The notes beneath the pieces were generated by a model. It was not told where the DNA came from. It saw nothing but the letters and a program-made list of their open reading frames with translations, and searched no databases. 64,000 nucleotides of DNA from Nodularia sp. (in: cyanobacteria) (lineage in GTDB: Bacteria > Cyanobacteriota > Cyanobacteriia > Cyanobacteriales > Nostocaceae), in NCBI GenBank assembly GCA_007692755.1, contig REBL01000132.1:1-64000 (forward strand). The letters run 5' to 3'. Both the position numbers and the translations under genes were made by a program. Of the stretch, positions 44,134-53,512 are shown piece by piece (position 1 is the first letter of the stretch; the number at the start of each line of letters is the position of its first letter).

Positions 44134-45477
44134 ATGAAACTCTGTCCCCATGATGGCTGTCTGTATTCGCAAAACCCCGACACGGCTCTAGTTTGTACCA
44201 AATGTGGTGGACAACTCTTACTCCAAGACCGTTATCACTTACTGGAGTGTATTGGACAGGGTGGATTTGGCAAAACTTATTTGGCTGTGGATGAACACCT
44301 TCCCTCCAAACTCAGGTGTGTCGTCAAACAACTTTATTTTCAAGAATCAGATAGGGAAAGCCTTCACAAAGCAGTAGAATTATTTCGCCAGGAAGCAGTG
44401 AGTCTGAATGAATTGCAGCATCCCCAAATACCTAAATTATTAGGGTACTTTGAACAGGATGATCAGTTGTATTTGGTGCAGGAATTGATTTTAGGGCAAA
44501 CCCTAGCACAAGAGTTGCAAGCACAAGGAGTTAAAAGCGAATTCCAAATTGGGGAATTACTCCAAAATTTGTTACCAGTGCTGCAATTCATTCATGACCG
44601 AAAAGTTATTCACCGAGATATTAAGCCAGCCAATATCATGCGTCGTCTACCCCAAGGGGATTTGGTGTTAATTGACTTCGGGGTTGCTAAACACATCACC
44701 GCTACAGCATTGCTAAAGACAGGGACAACCATCGGTAGCCCAGAATATATTGCTCCTGAACAAACACGGGGAAAAGCTTTACCAGCCAGTGACCTTTACA
44801 GTTTGGGTGTTACCTGTATTCACTTACTCACGGGAATTCCTCCCTTTGATTTGTTTGATGTCATGAGCGATCGCTGGGTATGGCGTGACTATATACTGAG
44901 TGAAAATAAAGTCAGCCATGCCTTCGGTCAAGTTTTGGATAAACTGCTGCACCATTCCCTTCCTCAACGTTATCAATCTGCCGATGAAGTTCTGCAAGCC
45001 CTGAATATATACAAACTACAGCTAGATAATTTCCAGGTAGAACTTGATTACAGCCGATTACGCGATGCACTGAGTTTACGACAATGGGAACAAGCAGACC
45101 GAGAAACTTGGGCGTTGATGTGTGAAGCACTCTCTAAGCCAATTGGTAGCTATATTTTTTGTAGTGATTTAAAAAAGTTGCCAGATGAGATTTTACAAAC
45201 AATTGACCAATTATGGTTGAAGTATAGCAACGGGCGTTTTGGCTTTAGCGTCCAGAAGCAAATTTACGAAAATTTTGACGGTGACTATGGCAAGTTTGCT
45301 GCTGCTATTAGCTGGAATTTTTATTACTCCAACTCTATTCCAGAATTCTTTTTTAGTTGGTTTGCTCCCAAAGGATATTTCCCTTCCAGAATTTGGGCTG
45401 GTGGGACGCAAGTTTGGCAACACACGCAGGTTTTAGTCTCGAAGTTACCAACCTGTTACCCTAAAAAGAGCTACTAA
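44134..45477 (+). CDS. Serine/threonine protein kinase with zinc ribbon and GUN4-like domain
   Basis: The 447-residue protein starts with a zinc-ribbon-like CPHDGC and CTKCGG (residues 4-26). A Hanks-type kinase domain follows: GQGGFGKTY at 41-49, Lys65, HRDIKPAN near 160-167 and DFGVAK near 181-186. The last 130 residues are GUN4-like (WEQADRETWALM, IDQLWLKYSNGRFGFSVQ). GUN4 binds tetrapyrroles and stimulates magnesium chelatase, so the kinase may respond to chlorophyll or bilin intermediates; that is an inference. It lies between a DUF4359 gene and the siroheme pair, all on one strand. Confidence 0.85.
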   Translation: MKLCPHDGCLYSQNPDTALVCTKCGGQLLLQDRYHLLECIGQGGFGKTYLAVDEHLPSKLRCVVKQLYFQESDRESLHKAVELFRQEAVSLNELQHPQIPKLLGYFEQDDQLYLVQELILGQTLAQELQAQGVKSEFQIGELLQNLLPVLQFIHDRKVIHRDIKPANIMRRLPQGDLVLIDFGVAKHITATALLKTGTTIGSPEYIAPEQTRGKALPASDLYSLGVTCIHLLTGIPPFDLFDVMSDRWVWRDYILSENKVSHAFGQVLDKLLHHSLPQRYQSADEVLQALNIYKLQLDNFQVELDYSRLRDALSLRQWEQADRETWALMCEALSKPIGSYIFCSDLKKLPDEILQTIDQLWLKYSNGRFGFSVQKQIYENFDGDYGKFAAAISWNFYYSNSIPEFFFSWFAPKGYFPSRIWAGGTQVWQHTQVLVSKLPTCYPKKSY

Positions 45478-45493
45478 GAGTGAAACTTTTTCC

Positions 45494-46201
45494 ATGACAT
45501 CTGCGTATTTACTAGTATCCCACGGCAGTCGTGACCCTCGCCCAGAAGTTGCTATGCAGCAATTAGCAGGGTTTGTATCCCAGAAATTGGGTAACAGCAC
45601 ATATCCCGTAGGTATAGCTGCTTTGGAGTTACAACCTCAGCCTTTACATCAGCAGATTCAACAATTTGCTACTTCAGTTGACGGGGTTGATTGCTTGCAA
45701 GTTATACCGCTATTTCTGATCCCAGGTGTCCATGTGATGACGGATATTCCTGAGCAGATTGCTTTGGCAAAACAGGCTCTTGGGGAAAATATAGTGATTA
45801 ACCTGCAACCCCATCTCGGTAGTCAACCGGATTTAGTGAAATTACTATCTCAGCAAATGGCGACGATGAAAGCTGAAACCACAATTTTGTTAGCTCATGG
45901 TAGCCGTCGTACTGGTTCCTTAGAGCCAATAGAAACCATAGCCGCCCAGTTGGGAGCAGTTACTGCTTATTGGGCTGTAGCTCCTAGTTTAGAATCACGA
46001 ATACAAGATTTGGTAGCTGCTGGTAAGAGAGAAATTACAATTTTGCCATACTTTTTATTTACAGGTGGGATTACCGATGCGATCGCTCAGTCCATAGAAA
46101 AGCTAAAATTACAATTTCCTACTGTGACTTTCCAACTGGCTGCGCCTTTGGGAGCAAGTGCAGAATTAGCCGAGATAATTGGGGATTTAATAGATACATG
46201 A
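45494..46201 (+). CDS. Sirohydrochlorin chelatase (SirB/CbiX-type)
   Basis: The 235-residue protein has two related halves, each with a histidine motif: LLVSHGSRDPR at residues 6-16 and LLAHGSRR near 132-139. Internal duplication of this kind marks CbiX/SirB-type chelatases, which insert Fe2+ or Co2+ into sirohydrochlorin. The stop overlaps the start of the SUMT gene by four bases. The pairing with SUMT supports ferrochelation for siroheme needed by nitrite and sulfite reductases; cobalt chelation cannot be excluded. Confidence 0.85.
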   Translation: MTSAYLLVSHGSRDPRPEVAMQQLAGFVSQKLGNSTYPVGIAALELQPQPLHQQIQQFATSVDGVDCLQVIPLFLIPGVHVMTDIPEQIALAKQALGENIVINLQPHLGSQPDLVKLLSQQMATMKAETTILLAHGSRRTGSLEPIETIAAQLGAVTAYWAVAPSLESRIQDLVAAGKREITILPYFLFTGGITDAIAQSIEKLKLQFPTVTFQLAAPLGASAELAEIIGDLIDT

Positions 46202-46977
46202 GCCGCACAGAGAAAGAAGCGCAAAAGTGTTTGGGTAAGGTTTATTTGGTAGGTGCGGGGCCAGGAGATCCAGGACTCATGACCCTTAAAGGTAAGGGTT
46301 TATTAGAAGGTGCAGATGTAGTGATTTATGATGCTTTGGTCAGTCCAGCAATTTTGGCTATGATTAATCCCCAAGCTGAAAAAATCAATGCTGGTAAGCG
46401 TATGGGGAGACATTCATTATTACAAGCTGAAACTACCCATTTGTTAATTGAAAAGGCGCAAGAAAACGCTGTAGTGGTGCGCTTAAAAGGTGGCGACCCG
46501 TTTATTTTTGGTCGCGGTGGCGAGGAAATGGCTGATTTAGTCCAAGCTGGGGTATCTGTGGAAGTTGTGCCGGGAATTACAGCCGGAATTGCGGCTTCTG
46601 CTTATGCGGGGATACCGTTAACTCATAGATCATACAGTTCTTCTGTTACTTTTGTGACAGGGCATGAATCAGCAGGTAAGTATAAACCACAGGTAAATTG
46701 GCAGGCGATCGCTCACGGTTCGGAAACCATTGTCATTTACATGGGCATTCACAATCTGCCTTATATTGTGGAAGAGTTAAAGCAAGCTGGGTTAGATTCA
46801 GATACACCTATAGCCTTAGTCCGTTGGGGTACAAGACCAGAACAAGAAGAATTAATTGGCACTATAGCCACCATTATTGGGCAAGTTGAAGAAACAGGAT
46901 TTAGCGCCCCTGCGATCGCGGTAATTGGCTCAGTAGTCAATCTGCACAGTATTCTCTCTGGGTGTCGCCCAGTATAA
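46198..46977 (+). CDS. cobA: Uroporphyrinogen-III C-methyltransferase (SUMT)
   Basis: The 259-residue protein has the SUMT hallmarks: VYLVGAGPGDPGLMTLKG at about residues 16-33, VVRLKGGDPFIFGRGGEE near 95-112 and GITAGIAASAYAGIPLTHR near 126-144. It methylates uroporphyrinogen III twice to precorrin-2 using SAM. It lacks the CysG dehydrogenase part, as is usual in cyanobacteria. It is translationally coupled to the chelatase gene, giving two steps of one pathway. Confidence 0.93.
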   Translation: MSRTEKEAQKCLGKVYLVGAGPGDPGLMTLKGKGLLEGADVVIYDALVSPAILAMINPQAEKINAGKRMGRHSLLQAETTHLLIEKAQENAVVVRLKGGDPFIFGRGGEEMADLVQAGVSVEVVPGITAGIAASAYAGIPLTHRSYSSSVTFVTGHESAGKYKPQVNWQAIAHGSETIVIYMGIHNLPYIVEELKQAGLDSDTPIALVRWGTRPEQEELIGTIATIIGQVEETGFSAPAIAVIGSVVNLHSILSGCRPV

Positions 46978-47007
46978 ATCAATAGATTCCAAGATGCTTT
47001 TAAGAAA

Positions 47008-47625
47008 ATGGGATTTTACTCACAAAGAATACTTCCTTATCTACTGGATTGGTCACTATCAGATCCAAGTATTGCCAAATATCGACGAGAAATTTTGGTA
47101 GAAGTAAAAGGAGAAGTGCTAGAAATTGGTTTTGGTACAGGTTTAAATCTTTCCTACTATCCTCAATCACTGGCAAAGCTAATCACCATTGATTCTAATC
47201 CTGGAGTTAATCAATTAGCGCAAAAACGTATTCAATCATCCTCGATTACAGTAGACAATCACATTTTAAATAGTGAAAATTTACCCATGCCAGATGACAC
47301 CTTTGATAGTGTGGTCAGCACTTTCACCTTATGTAGTATTGCCAAGGTTGAACAAGCGCTGCAAGAAGTCTATCGGGTATTGAAGCCTGGAGGAAAATTT
47401 TTCTTTGTAGAACATGGATTGAGTAACGAACCCAAAATCCAAGTTTGGCAAAACCGATTAACACCCATACAGAAAGTTATTGGAGATGGGTGTCATTTGA
47501 ATCGCAATATTAGACAATTAGTTGAGCAACAGTTCGATACTGTCACCTTAGAAGAATTTGTTGGTGAAAACTTACCAAAAATTGCCGGATATCTATATAA
47601 AGGTGTGGCAATAAAAGCAAAGTAA
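47008..47625 (+). CDS. Class I SAM-dependent methyltransferase (UbiE-like)
   Basis: The 205-residue protein has SAM motif I VLEIGFGTGLNLSYY at about residues 36-50, an acidic residue in ITIDSNP, and VYRVLKPGGKFFFVEHG near 122-138. It is the small Methyltransf_11 type. The substrate is unknown. It lies 30 bp after SUMT and may share its transcript, but no pathway link is evident. Confidence 0.75.
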   Translation: MGFYSQRILPYLLDWSLSDPSIAKYRREILVEVKGEVLEIGFGTGLNLSYYPQSLAKLITIDSNPGVNQLAQKRIQSSSITVDNHILNSENLPMPDDTFDSVVSTFTLCSIAKVEQALQEVYRVLKPGGKFFFVEHGLSNEPKIQVWQNRLTPIQKVIGDGCHLNRNIRQLVEQQFDTVTLEEFVGENLPKIAGYLYKGVAIKAK

Positions 47626-47662
47626 TTGATGATTGATATTCATATATAACAGCAGGACAGAA

Positions 47663-48100
47663 ATGATTTTTGCAGAAATTGAGTATCAGGACAAAACAGA
47701 ACTGACCAGTGATCAAGTAATCAATCTTTATTCGCAATGTGGATGGTCATCAGCACAGAAGCCTGAGAAACTTTTGTTAGCACTTGCCAACTCGCACACA
47801 GTGATTTCAGCATGGCATGAGAATTTGCTGATTGGTCTTGGTAATGCCATTTCAGATGGTGCTTTGGTTGTTTACTACTCTCATTTATTAATATTGCCAG
47901 CATATCAAAAAAGAGGCATAGGACGGGAAATTATGAAACGTCTACAAAGTCGTTATATTAATTTCCATCAGCAAATATTACTGTCAATAGATCATGCTGT
48001 TCCCTTCTACGAAAAACTTGGTTTTCAGGATTCACAAGGTGTCACACCAATGTGGATATATCATGGGAATGATATTGATGTTGCCAAAAAGCATGATTGA
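47663..48100 (+). CDS. GNAT-family N-acetyltransferase
   Basis: The 145-residue protein has the GNAT acetyl-CoA signature YQKRGIGREIMKRL in the second half, preceded by a strand YYSHLLILPAY and followed by PFYEKLGFQDS, the usual C-terminal motif. I choose the ATG at 47663, which has a nearby AGGACAG, over an in-frame TTG thirty bases upstream. The acceptor substrate is not predictable. Confidence 0.8.
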   Translation: MIFAEIEYQDKTELTSDQVINLYSQCGWSSAQKPEKLLLALANSHTVISAWHENLLIGLGNAISDGALVVYYSHLLILPAYQKRGIGREIMKRLQSRYINFHQQILLSIDHAVPFYEKLGFQDSQGVTPMWIYHGNDIDVAKKHD

Positions 48101-48133
48101 TAGTCACCGCTAAATGTTGCTAGGAGGTATGAA

Positions 48134-49333
48134 GTGGCACAAATTATCATTGTCGGTGCGGGTCCCACAGGTGCAGCACTAGCTTTACTTCTAGTAAAAC
48201 GTGGTATTAATGTCACCCTCATTGAAGCTGCAAAAGACTTTCATCGGGTGTTTCGCGGTGAGGGTTTAATGCCTAGTGGGTTAGATGCACTCACACAAAT
48301 GGGACTATCAAAAGTGTTAGAAGAGATTCCTACTCGCCAACTCGATGGCTGGGAATTCATTATTGAAGGACAAAAATTATTTCGCGTAGACGAGCCAATG
48401 GGGTCAACTCGTCCCTGTACACTGGTATCACAACCGCCACTGCTCAAAGCCTTAATTTCCCAAGCTCAAACCCATGATGGATTTGAATTTATCCCAGGTG
48501 TTGCTGTCAAAGATTTATTTTGGAGTAATGAACGTGTTGCAGGTGTGATACTCAGTGATGGGCGACAAATTACGGCTGATTTAGTCATTGGGGCGGATGG
48601 TCGCAACTCAATTGTGCGGGAACGTGCTGAATTAAAATTAGTACGTCAACCCAAAAATATAGATATTCTCTGGTTTAAATTGGCAGCTAGTCCCCAGTTT
48701 GCAGATGATAATGTGTTTCGGACAATTGTAAATAGCACTTGCATCTTTAGCATCTTTCATGGTGCAGAGTCAGGTAAACTACATTTAGCTTATGTAATCT
48801 CCGCCAACGAAAAAACCGACTACAAACAAGCAAACTGGGCAGAAATTTTCGCCTCACTATCCCCAGCATGGTTAGCAGAACATTTTCGCAATCATGCAGA
48901 TACTATCGAATCTCCCATTAAACTGTCTGTTGTGGTTGGTAATTGTCCACAATGGCACGCACCCGGTATATTACTTTTAGGTGACGCTGCACATCCCATG
49001 TCTCCTGTCCGCGCTCAGGGTATCAATATAGCGTTGCGTGATGTGATTGTTGCTGCTAATCATCTTGTACCGATATTGCAAGCAGACGCGGAACACCAAA
49101 AAATTGATACTGCACTATCACAGATTCAAGCAGAACGTCAGCCAGAAATTATCCGCGCCCAGCAACTCCAGTTACACGAAGCCGCACAAGGCGAATTACT
49201 GCGAAAAAATGCCTTAGTGCGATCGCTCTTGGTTCAATTTGCGCCTTTGTTGCGGACAATAATTAAACAATCTTGGTTAAGGCGACAACGTGAAATGCGC
49301 GAGGGCATAATACAGGTCAGCTTAAAAGTGTAA
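48134..49333 (+). CDS. FAD-dependent aromatic-type monooxygenase
   Basis: The 399-residue protein is a class A flavoprotein monooxygenase: GxGxxG GAGPTG at residues 8-13, the DG motif VIGADGRNSIVR near 153-164 and the GD motif LLLGDAAHPMSP near 275-286. Such enzymes hydroxylate aromatic or isoprenoid compounds (UbiH, salicylate hydroxylase and relatives). The start is GTG at 48134 with a strong AGGAGGT eight bases before. The substrate is unknown. It follows the GNAT gene by 33 bp. Confidence 0.82.
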   Translation: MAQIIIVGAGPTGAALALLLVKRGINVTLIEAAKDFHRVFRGEGLMPSGLDALTQMGLSKVLEEIPTRQLDGWEFIIEGQKLFRVDEPMGSTRPCTLVSQPPLLKALISQAQTHDGFEFIPGVAVKDLFWSNERVAGVILSDGRQITADLVIGADGRNSIVRERAELKLVRQPKNIDILWFKLAASPQFADDNVFRTIVNSTCIFSIFHGAESGKLHLAYVISANEKTDYKQANWAEIFASLSPAWLAEHFRNHADTIESPIKLSVVVGNCPQWHAPGILLLGDAAHPMSPVRAQGINIALRDVIVAANHLVPILQADAEHQKIDTALSQIQAERQPEIIRAQQLQLHEAAQGELLRKNALVRSLLVQFAPLLRTIIKQSWLRRQREMREGIIQVSLKV

Positions 49334-49411
49334 TTTTTGACTAAAAAATCAGAAGATTTTATCTGTGTCGCCTAAGTAAAACTGATTAAATAATTACTAT
49401 TTGTTGCAGAT

Positions 49412-49436
49412 AGAGCTATGTGCAGCACATAGCTCT
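49412..49436. terminator. Perfect 12-bp inverted repeat after the monooxygenase gene
   Basis: AGAGCTATGTGC, one base, GCACATAGCTCT forms a near-perfect palindrome 79 bp after the stop codon, followed by TTAAATTG. With no U-run, it could be a weak terminator or a protein-binding palindrome for the small gene downstream. Confidence 0.4.
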
Positions 49437-49509
49437 TAAATTGATGCAAAATAAAGGTATGGGTTGTGATTGAATACCCATTGTCCCTAACGTCAAAGGG
49501 AGAATAAAA

Positions 49510-49719
49510 ATGATTAACAAAGCATATTTGGTAACTTCGGCGACAGTTTTTGCTTTAGTCGCAATAGTGCATTTTATCCGACTGGTTAATCACTGGCAAA
49601 TTCAAATTGGGACAGTAGCCTTCCCATTTTGGGGGTCATGGTTAGCAGTTATCATTGGCACTGCATTAAGTATGTGGGCTGTTAACTTAGCCTCTGAGTG
49701 GAGTGCTAGCCGTCAGTAA
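49510..49719 (+). CDS. Small two-helix membrane protein
   Basis: The 69-residue protein has two hydrophobic segments (about residues 5-24 and 40-62) separated by a short hydrophilic turn. An AGGGAGAAT sequence lies 8-10 bases before the ATG, supporting translation. I do not recognise the family; the length and topology resemble many cyanobacterial inner-membrane proteins of unknown function. Confidence 0.6.
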   Translation: MINKAYLVTSATVFALVAIVHFIRLVNHWQIQIGTVAFPFWGSWLAVIIGTALSMWAVNLASEWSASRQ

Positions 49720-49875
49720 TTTTAGCCATCTCTAACTTTTATCCCCAGGTGCAGCGAAATCTGGGGACTTAGTATATTAATAATTAAGAAATAACCCGTG
49801 AACAATAAACAGAAAGATATATTTTTTCAAAGCTCAAACACAGAGGGTTCATAGCCGCTTCAGAAATTACGCAAA

Positions 49876-50982
49876 TTAGCTAATGTATTGAAAGATTATT
49901 TTCAATAAATCTCCTTGTGTAAAAGGTTTAGCTAAAAATCCTGAAGCTCTAACAAACTTCGCTCTAGCTCTATCTATCAGCCCAGTTTTACCAGTTACCA
50001 TAATCACAGGTGTATTTTTCAAAGATGAGTGTTTACGTAACAAAGAGCATAATTCATACCCATCTAAATTAGGCATTTCAACATCTAATAAAATTATGTC
50101 CGGTTTGGTACGAATAATTTGCATTAAAGCATTCAAAGAATCGGTAATTGTCATCACAGAAAACATTTGCTCATCTAAGTAATTTTTAATAGTATTTAAT
50201 ACCGTAGGACTGTCATCAATACAGAGTATTTTGTAGAGGTTTTTGTCAGTAGTTGGTGTAGTTCCCTGACCGCTATTATAAAGATTATGAATATTGTGAG
50301 TTGATGTGCCGTGAGAGTATGCCGTTTTATTGGCTTCACTGACTCTAGGAGTTTTTTTTGTAGGTTGTGTTTGAGGGTGTGGCTGATTTAACCGCTCAAC
50401 TGGCAAAGTTTGTACTGGATAAACAGGCGATGTCTCACCGTAGTTTCCCTCACGGCTACCCTTTTGATGCTGTTCGACTAATAAACGGATATTTAGATGA
50501 CAGTACTTGGGCATATCATCTAGAAAGCTTTCCGGGACAAATTCATAACTTCCCTCTTCTAAACTCAAAAATGTCTCCAAGACTTCGAGCGCCAACTTCT
50601 CTATTAGCATCGCTGCTTGAGCAGGGCTAATGTATTTTTGGCTGACTAACCAACAAATCGCCAGATAATCTGGGTTTGGGATTGCTTGATTCTCAATACC
50701 ATTTTCAAATATTGCCCGCAACTGCTCATCAATTCCGTGAGGAAGAGACGAGATTTGCGGGCTTAAGCTTTGCAAGTGTCTGTAAAGCGGCTCAAACATC
50801 TTTTCGGAGTAGCAGGCATAAATCAGCTTACCCTCTTCTATATAGATTGACCAAGAGCCAGATGTGCTAAAGACTTGCAAACAACCATTAACAGTCTTAC
50901 TAGTAATTTTTTTTAGTAGCGATATGGGTTGAAGTTTTTGGAAAAATCTATATCTACTAATGGGAAGTGTCTTCATCGGCAC
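49876..50982 (-). CDS. PatA-like response regulator (DUF4388 plus C-terminal receiver)
   Basis: The 368-residue protein has an N-terminal DUF4388/PatA domain (about residues 15-170, NGCLQVFSTSG and WSIYIEEGKLIYA), a Thr/Pro/His-rich linker (about 180-245) and a C-terminal receiver. The receiver has Asp256-Asp257, phospho-acceptor Asp300 (ILLDVEMP), Thr330 and Lys352, a complete active site. This order is that of PatA, which controls heterocyst patterning, and of paralogues controlling motility and photoreception. Which paralogue it is cannot be told from this window. It is monocistronic. Confidence 0.82.
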   Translation of the reverse strand: MPMKTLPISRYRFFQKLQPISLLKKITSKTVNGCLQVFSTSGSWSIYIEEGKLIYACYSEKMFEPLYRHLQSLSPQISSLPHGIDEQLRAIFENGIENQAIPNPDYLAICWLVSQKYISPAQAAMLIEKLALEVLETFLSLEEGSYEFVPESFLDDMPKYCHLNIRLLVEQHQKGSREGNYGETSPVYPVQTLPVERLNQPHPQTQPTKKTPRVSEANKTAYSHGTSTHNIHNLYNSGQGTTPTTDKNLYKILCIDDSPTVLNTIKNYLDEQMFSVMTITDSLNALMQIIRTKPDIILLDVEMPNLDGYELCSLLRKHSSLKNTPVIMVTGKTGLIDRARAKFVRASGFLAKPFTQGDLLKIIFQYIS

Positions 50983-52558
50983 AGATTTGAGATATAATTA
51001 ACATCCGCTGTCAAAATTAGTGAATAACCTTTTCAGAATTCACAACGAGATTTTCAAAATTGGTGTATAGCTAAATATAGCGGTCACATTTGAGTTAGTA
51101 CAGAGACTCTTCACCCCTAACTCCTAATTTCCCAATATCTGGTAAGCTATAGTTCAACAAACGACAATTTACCGAAAACTTGAGGTTTAAAGCCCCGCCC
51201 TAGAAGGGCGGCTTTCGCGGTATTATAGCTTTAGCGGTAAAGCGCACAAATAAAAAACGAAGTAGGTCAAGCGGACGACTCCTGAACCGGAACCCTGGTA
51301 GTATAAATCCTAAATCTTGTACAAATGTGGGAGTAAAAACCAGAAATCAAAAGCCTTTTCAAACGCGGTCGGGCAGTCCGTGTGTGCTTGTGGACGTATC
51401 CAAACGGGGAAATTGGAATACTTGTATTCGGGTTTCTAGTTCGGACGGATGAAGCAAGAATCCTCATCTCTTTAGAGTGAGGAGTGTCAATGTGTTAGAC
51501 CCAGGGATGCTATTGCAAAACAGTAGAATAATTCAACTGGTTGCCGGAAAATAGGATTTCAAAAACCAGTTTGATTGTCTATTGTTGTGCTAAATTGGCT
51601 AATTTCACAGTAACTTAACTCCTGCACTCAGATTATTGGCTCTAGCCCATCAGTAGAAAAACTGTTGCTATTCACCGTATTTTTGAAATTGATATCGTCT
51701 CAATCAGCACTTAAAGATTGGCTTAACTAGGATAGACTGTATTTCAATTGACTAAGTATCTATTCGGGCTAGTGTCTTAGAAGGTGCTTGAGATTGTGAA
51801 GTTTCTCTCTAGTACGGTTTAGGCTAAACTTTTGCTTGCACAACAAGAACAGTATATCCAGACTTGATATTACAGTTTATAAGCACGGGAAGAATCTCTA
51901 GTCTTGTGTAGTGATAAATAGTCACCCTGCACCGTTTTGAGTGCCACATAACATAATTTACAACGAAATCCAACAAGTATAGTACAGAGCAACAAAATAG
52001 ATTTATTCAGCTAAATGGTAGATAGCAAATAGGTTGCTTACTAATTTTTAGGTTACTATAATTTTTAGAAAAAACAACAAAACTTTTGTAAATATCATAA
52101 TAAATAAGTAAAGAAAAGGTGAATAAAAGTTAGGGGGAATTTACTCTAATTTTTTCCGGAAACTCTACTTTGACAAGAGATACAGTAATTACACGTGTTG
52201 TCAAATAAACAAACAATTATGTTGCTACATGATATTTGCAACACATAGAATAACAGTAATTTGAATCAGTATTCAAATATATATGGCAGTCCTAAATATT
52301 CATAAAATCCTTTGTTTATATTTGTAGTGTTATTTTACCAAAGTCTCTGATAGTCGAATCTCTATCTAAATTATTCCCATTGCTCCCTGATCCTTGCTCC
52401 CTTGCCTCTTTTTCACTTGCGGAACCGAAACAGAAACACTTGCACTTACTGGCGATCGCTGCTTAATTCCGGTTCTTCCTCAGCAGTTGGCTAAAATTAA
52501 TAAATTGGCAAGCTCTCCGTGCTTTACTGCAAGAAAGAGGAATTAATTCAGAACAATT
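50983..52558. other. Gene-poor 1.6-kb region
   Basis: Apart from the IS200/IS605-type remnant, I see no intact gene. The stretch 51500-52380 is A+T rich with no open frame of note. At 52375-52410 there are GCTCCCTGATCCTTGCTCCC-type low-complexity repeats. The last 140 bp hold a probable gene remnant. Confidence 0.5.
51186..51491 (+). mobile_element. Remnant of an IS200/IS605-type element (ends with a decayed tnpB 3' part)
   Basis: The left side has a hairpin AAAGCCCCGCCCT-AGA-AGGGCGGCTTT (51189-51215). The right side has GAAGCAAGAATCCTCATCTC then TTTAGAGTGAGGAGTGTCAA, whose stem CCTCA/TGAGG with CTCT/AGAG (51462-51483) is the usual right-end form of TnpB-bearing elements in cyanobacteria. 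The codons before it read like a TnpB C-terminus in broken frames (RMKQESSSL then a stop). No intact transposase is present, so the piece is non-autonomous at best. The right-end region is where omega RNA would be transcribed. Confidence 0.55.
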
Positions 52559-52562
52559 GTGA
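52421..52562 (+). pseudogene. Possible frameshifted 3' end of a lost gene upstream of rluD
   Basis: One frame reads ETLALTGDRCLIPVLPQQLAK and then leaves homologous-looking sequence. A second frame continues WQALRALLQERGINSEQL with a TGA that overlaps the GTG start of the rluD-type gene (GTGA). This overlap is typical of a translationally coupled neighbour. I infer that the 3' part of a former upstream gene survives with one frameshift. I do not recognise the family. Confidence 0.35.
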
Positions 52563-53512
52563 CCACATTTAATTTACAAGTTGAAGAAACAAGCGATAGC
52601 TTCGTTCACACCTCCGGTGAACGTTTAGACCGCTACCTTTCACAAAAATTACCTGATTTATCCCGTTCTCGCATTCAGCAATTAATTGAGCAGGGAAATG
52701 TTCACCTCAATGATCACATCTGCACAACTAAAAAAATTAATGTCAAAGCAGGCGATCGCATTATCTTAGAAATTCCAGAAGTTCAACCCCTACAAGTACA
52801 AGCCGAAGATATTCCGCTAGATATCCTCTACGAAGACGACCATATACTGATTCTCAATAAACCTGCTGGTTTAGTCGTCCATCCTGCACCCGGTCATCCT
52901 GATGGGACTTTGGTAAATGCTTTGTTAGCACATTGTCCCAATTTACCCGGAATTGGCGGTGTCCAGCGTCCGGGAATTGTGCATCGATTGGATAAGGATA
53001 CAACAGGGGCGATCGCGATCGCTAAAACAGATATTGCCTATCACAGCCTCCAAGCCCAACTCCAAGCAAAAACCGCAAGGCGAGAATACTTGGGTGTAGT
53101 TTACGGTGCGCCAAAAACCGAAAGTGGGATTATAGATTTTCCTATTGGTCGCCATCCCCAAGATAGAAAAAAAATGGCAGTTGTCCCGATAGAAAAAGGC
53201 GGGCGTAATGCGGTAACTCATTGGCAAATCTTAGAAAGACTAGGAAACCAGACATTAGTCCTCTTTCAATTAGAAACGGGACGCACCCATCAAATTCGTG
53301 TCCACAGCGCCAAAATCGGTCATCCCATCGTCTGCGACCCCATTTATAGTTCTGGTCATTCTGTCGGAGTCAAGTTACCCGGTCAAGCACTGCACGCTTG
53401 GCGATTAAAATTGCAACATCCAGTTTCTGAAGATTTGATTGAGGTAACAGCGCCCCCTCCCCAAACATTCACAACTTTGTTAGAAATTCTCCGCCGACGA
53501 GTTGCTAGTTAG
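52559..53512 (+). CDS. RluA/RluD-family 23S rRNA pseudouridine synthase
   Basis: The 317-residue protein has an N-terminal S4 RNA-binding domain (about residues 20-75, ERLDRYLSQKLP) and the pseudouridine synthase core with catalytic Asp145 in HRLDKDTTG (142-150). Further on, LETGRTHQIRVH is the second family motif. It isomerises uridines in large-subunit rRNA. The start is GTG at 52559, overlapping an upstream stop. It lies upstream of cpcB with a 700-bp gap. Confidence 0.88.
   Translation: MTTFNLQVEETSDSFVHTSGERLDRYLSQKLPDLSRSRIQQLIEQGNVHLNDHICTTKKINVKAGDRIILEIPEVQPLQVQAEDIPLDILYEDDHILILNKPAGLVVHPAPGHPDGTLVNALLAHCPNLPGIGGVQRPGIVHRLDKDTTGAIAIAKTDIAYHSLQAQLQAKTARREYLGVVYGAPKTESGIIDFPIGRHPQDRKKMAVVPIEKGGRNAVTHWQILERLGNQTLVLFQLETGRTHQIRVHSAKIGHPIVCDPIYSSGHSVGVKLPGQALHAWRLKLQHPVSEDLIEVTAPPPQTFTTLLEILRRRVAS

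Noticed and set aside
51267..51467. 66-codon open frame on the minus strand
   Set aside because: It runs antisense through the decayed IS200/IS605-type element and has no family resemblance.
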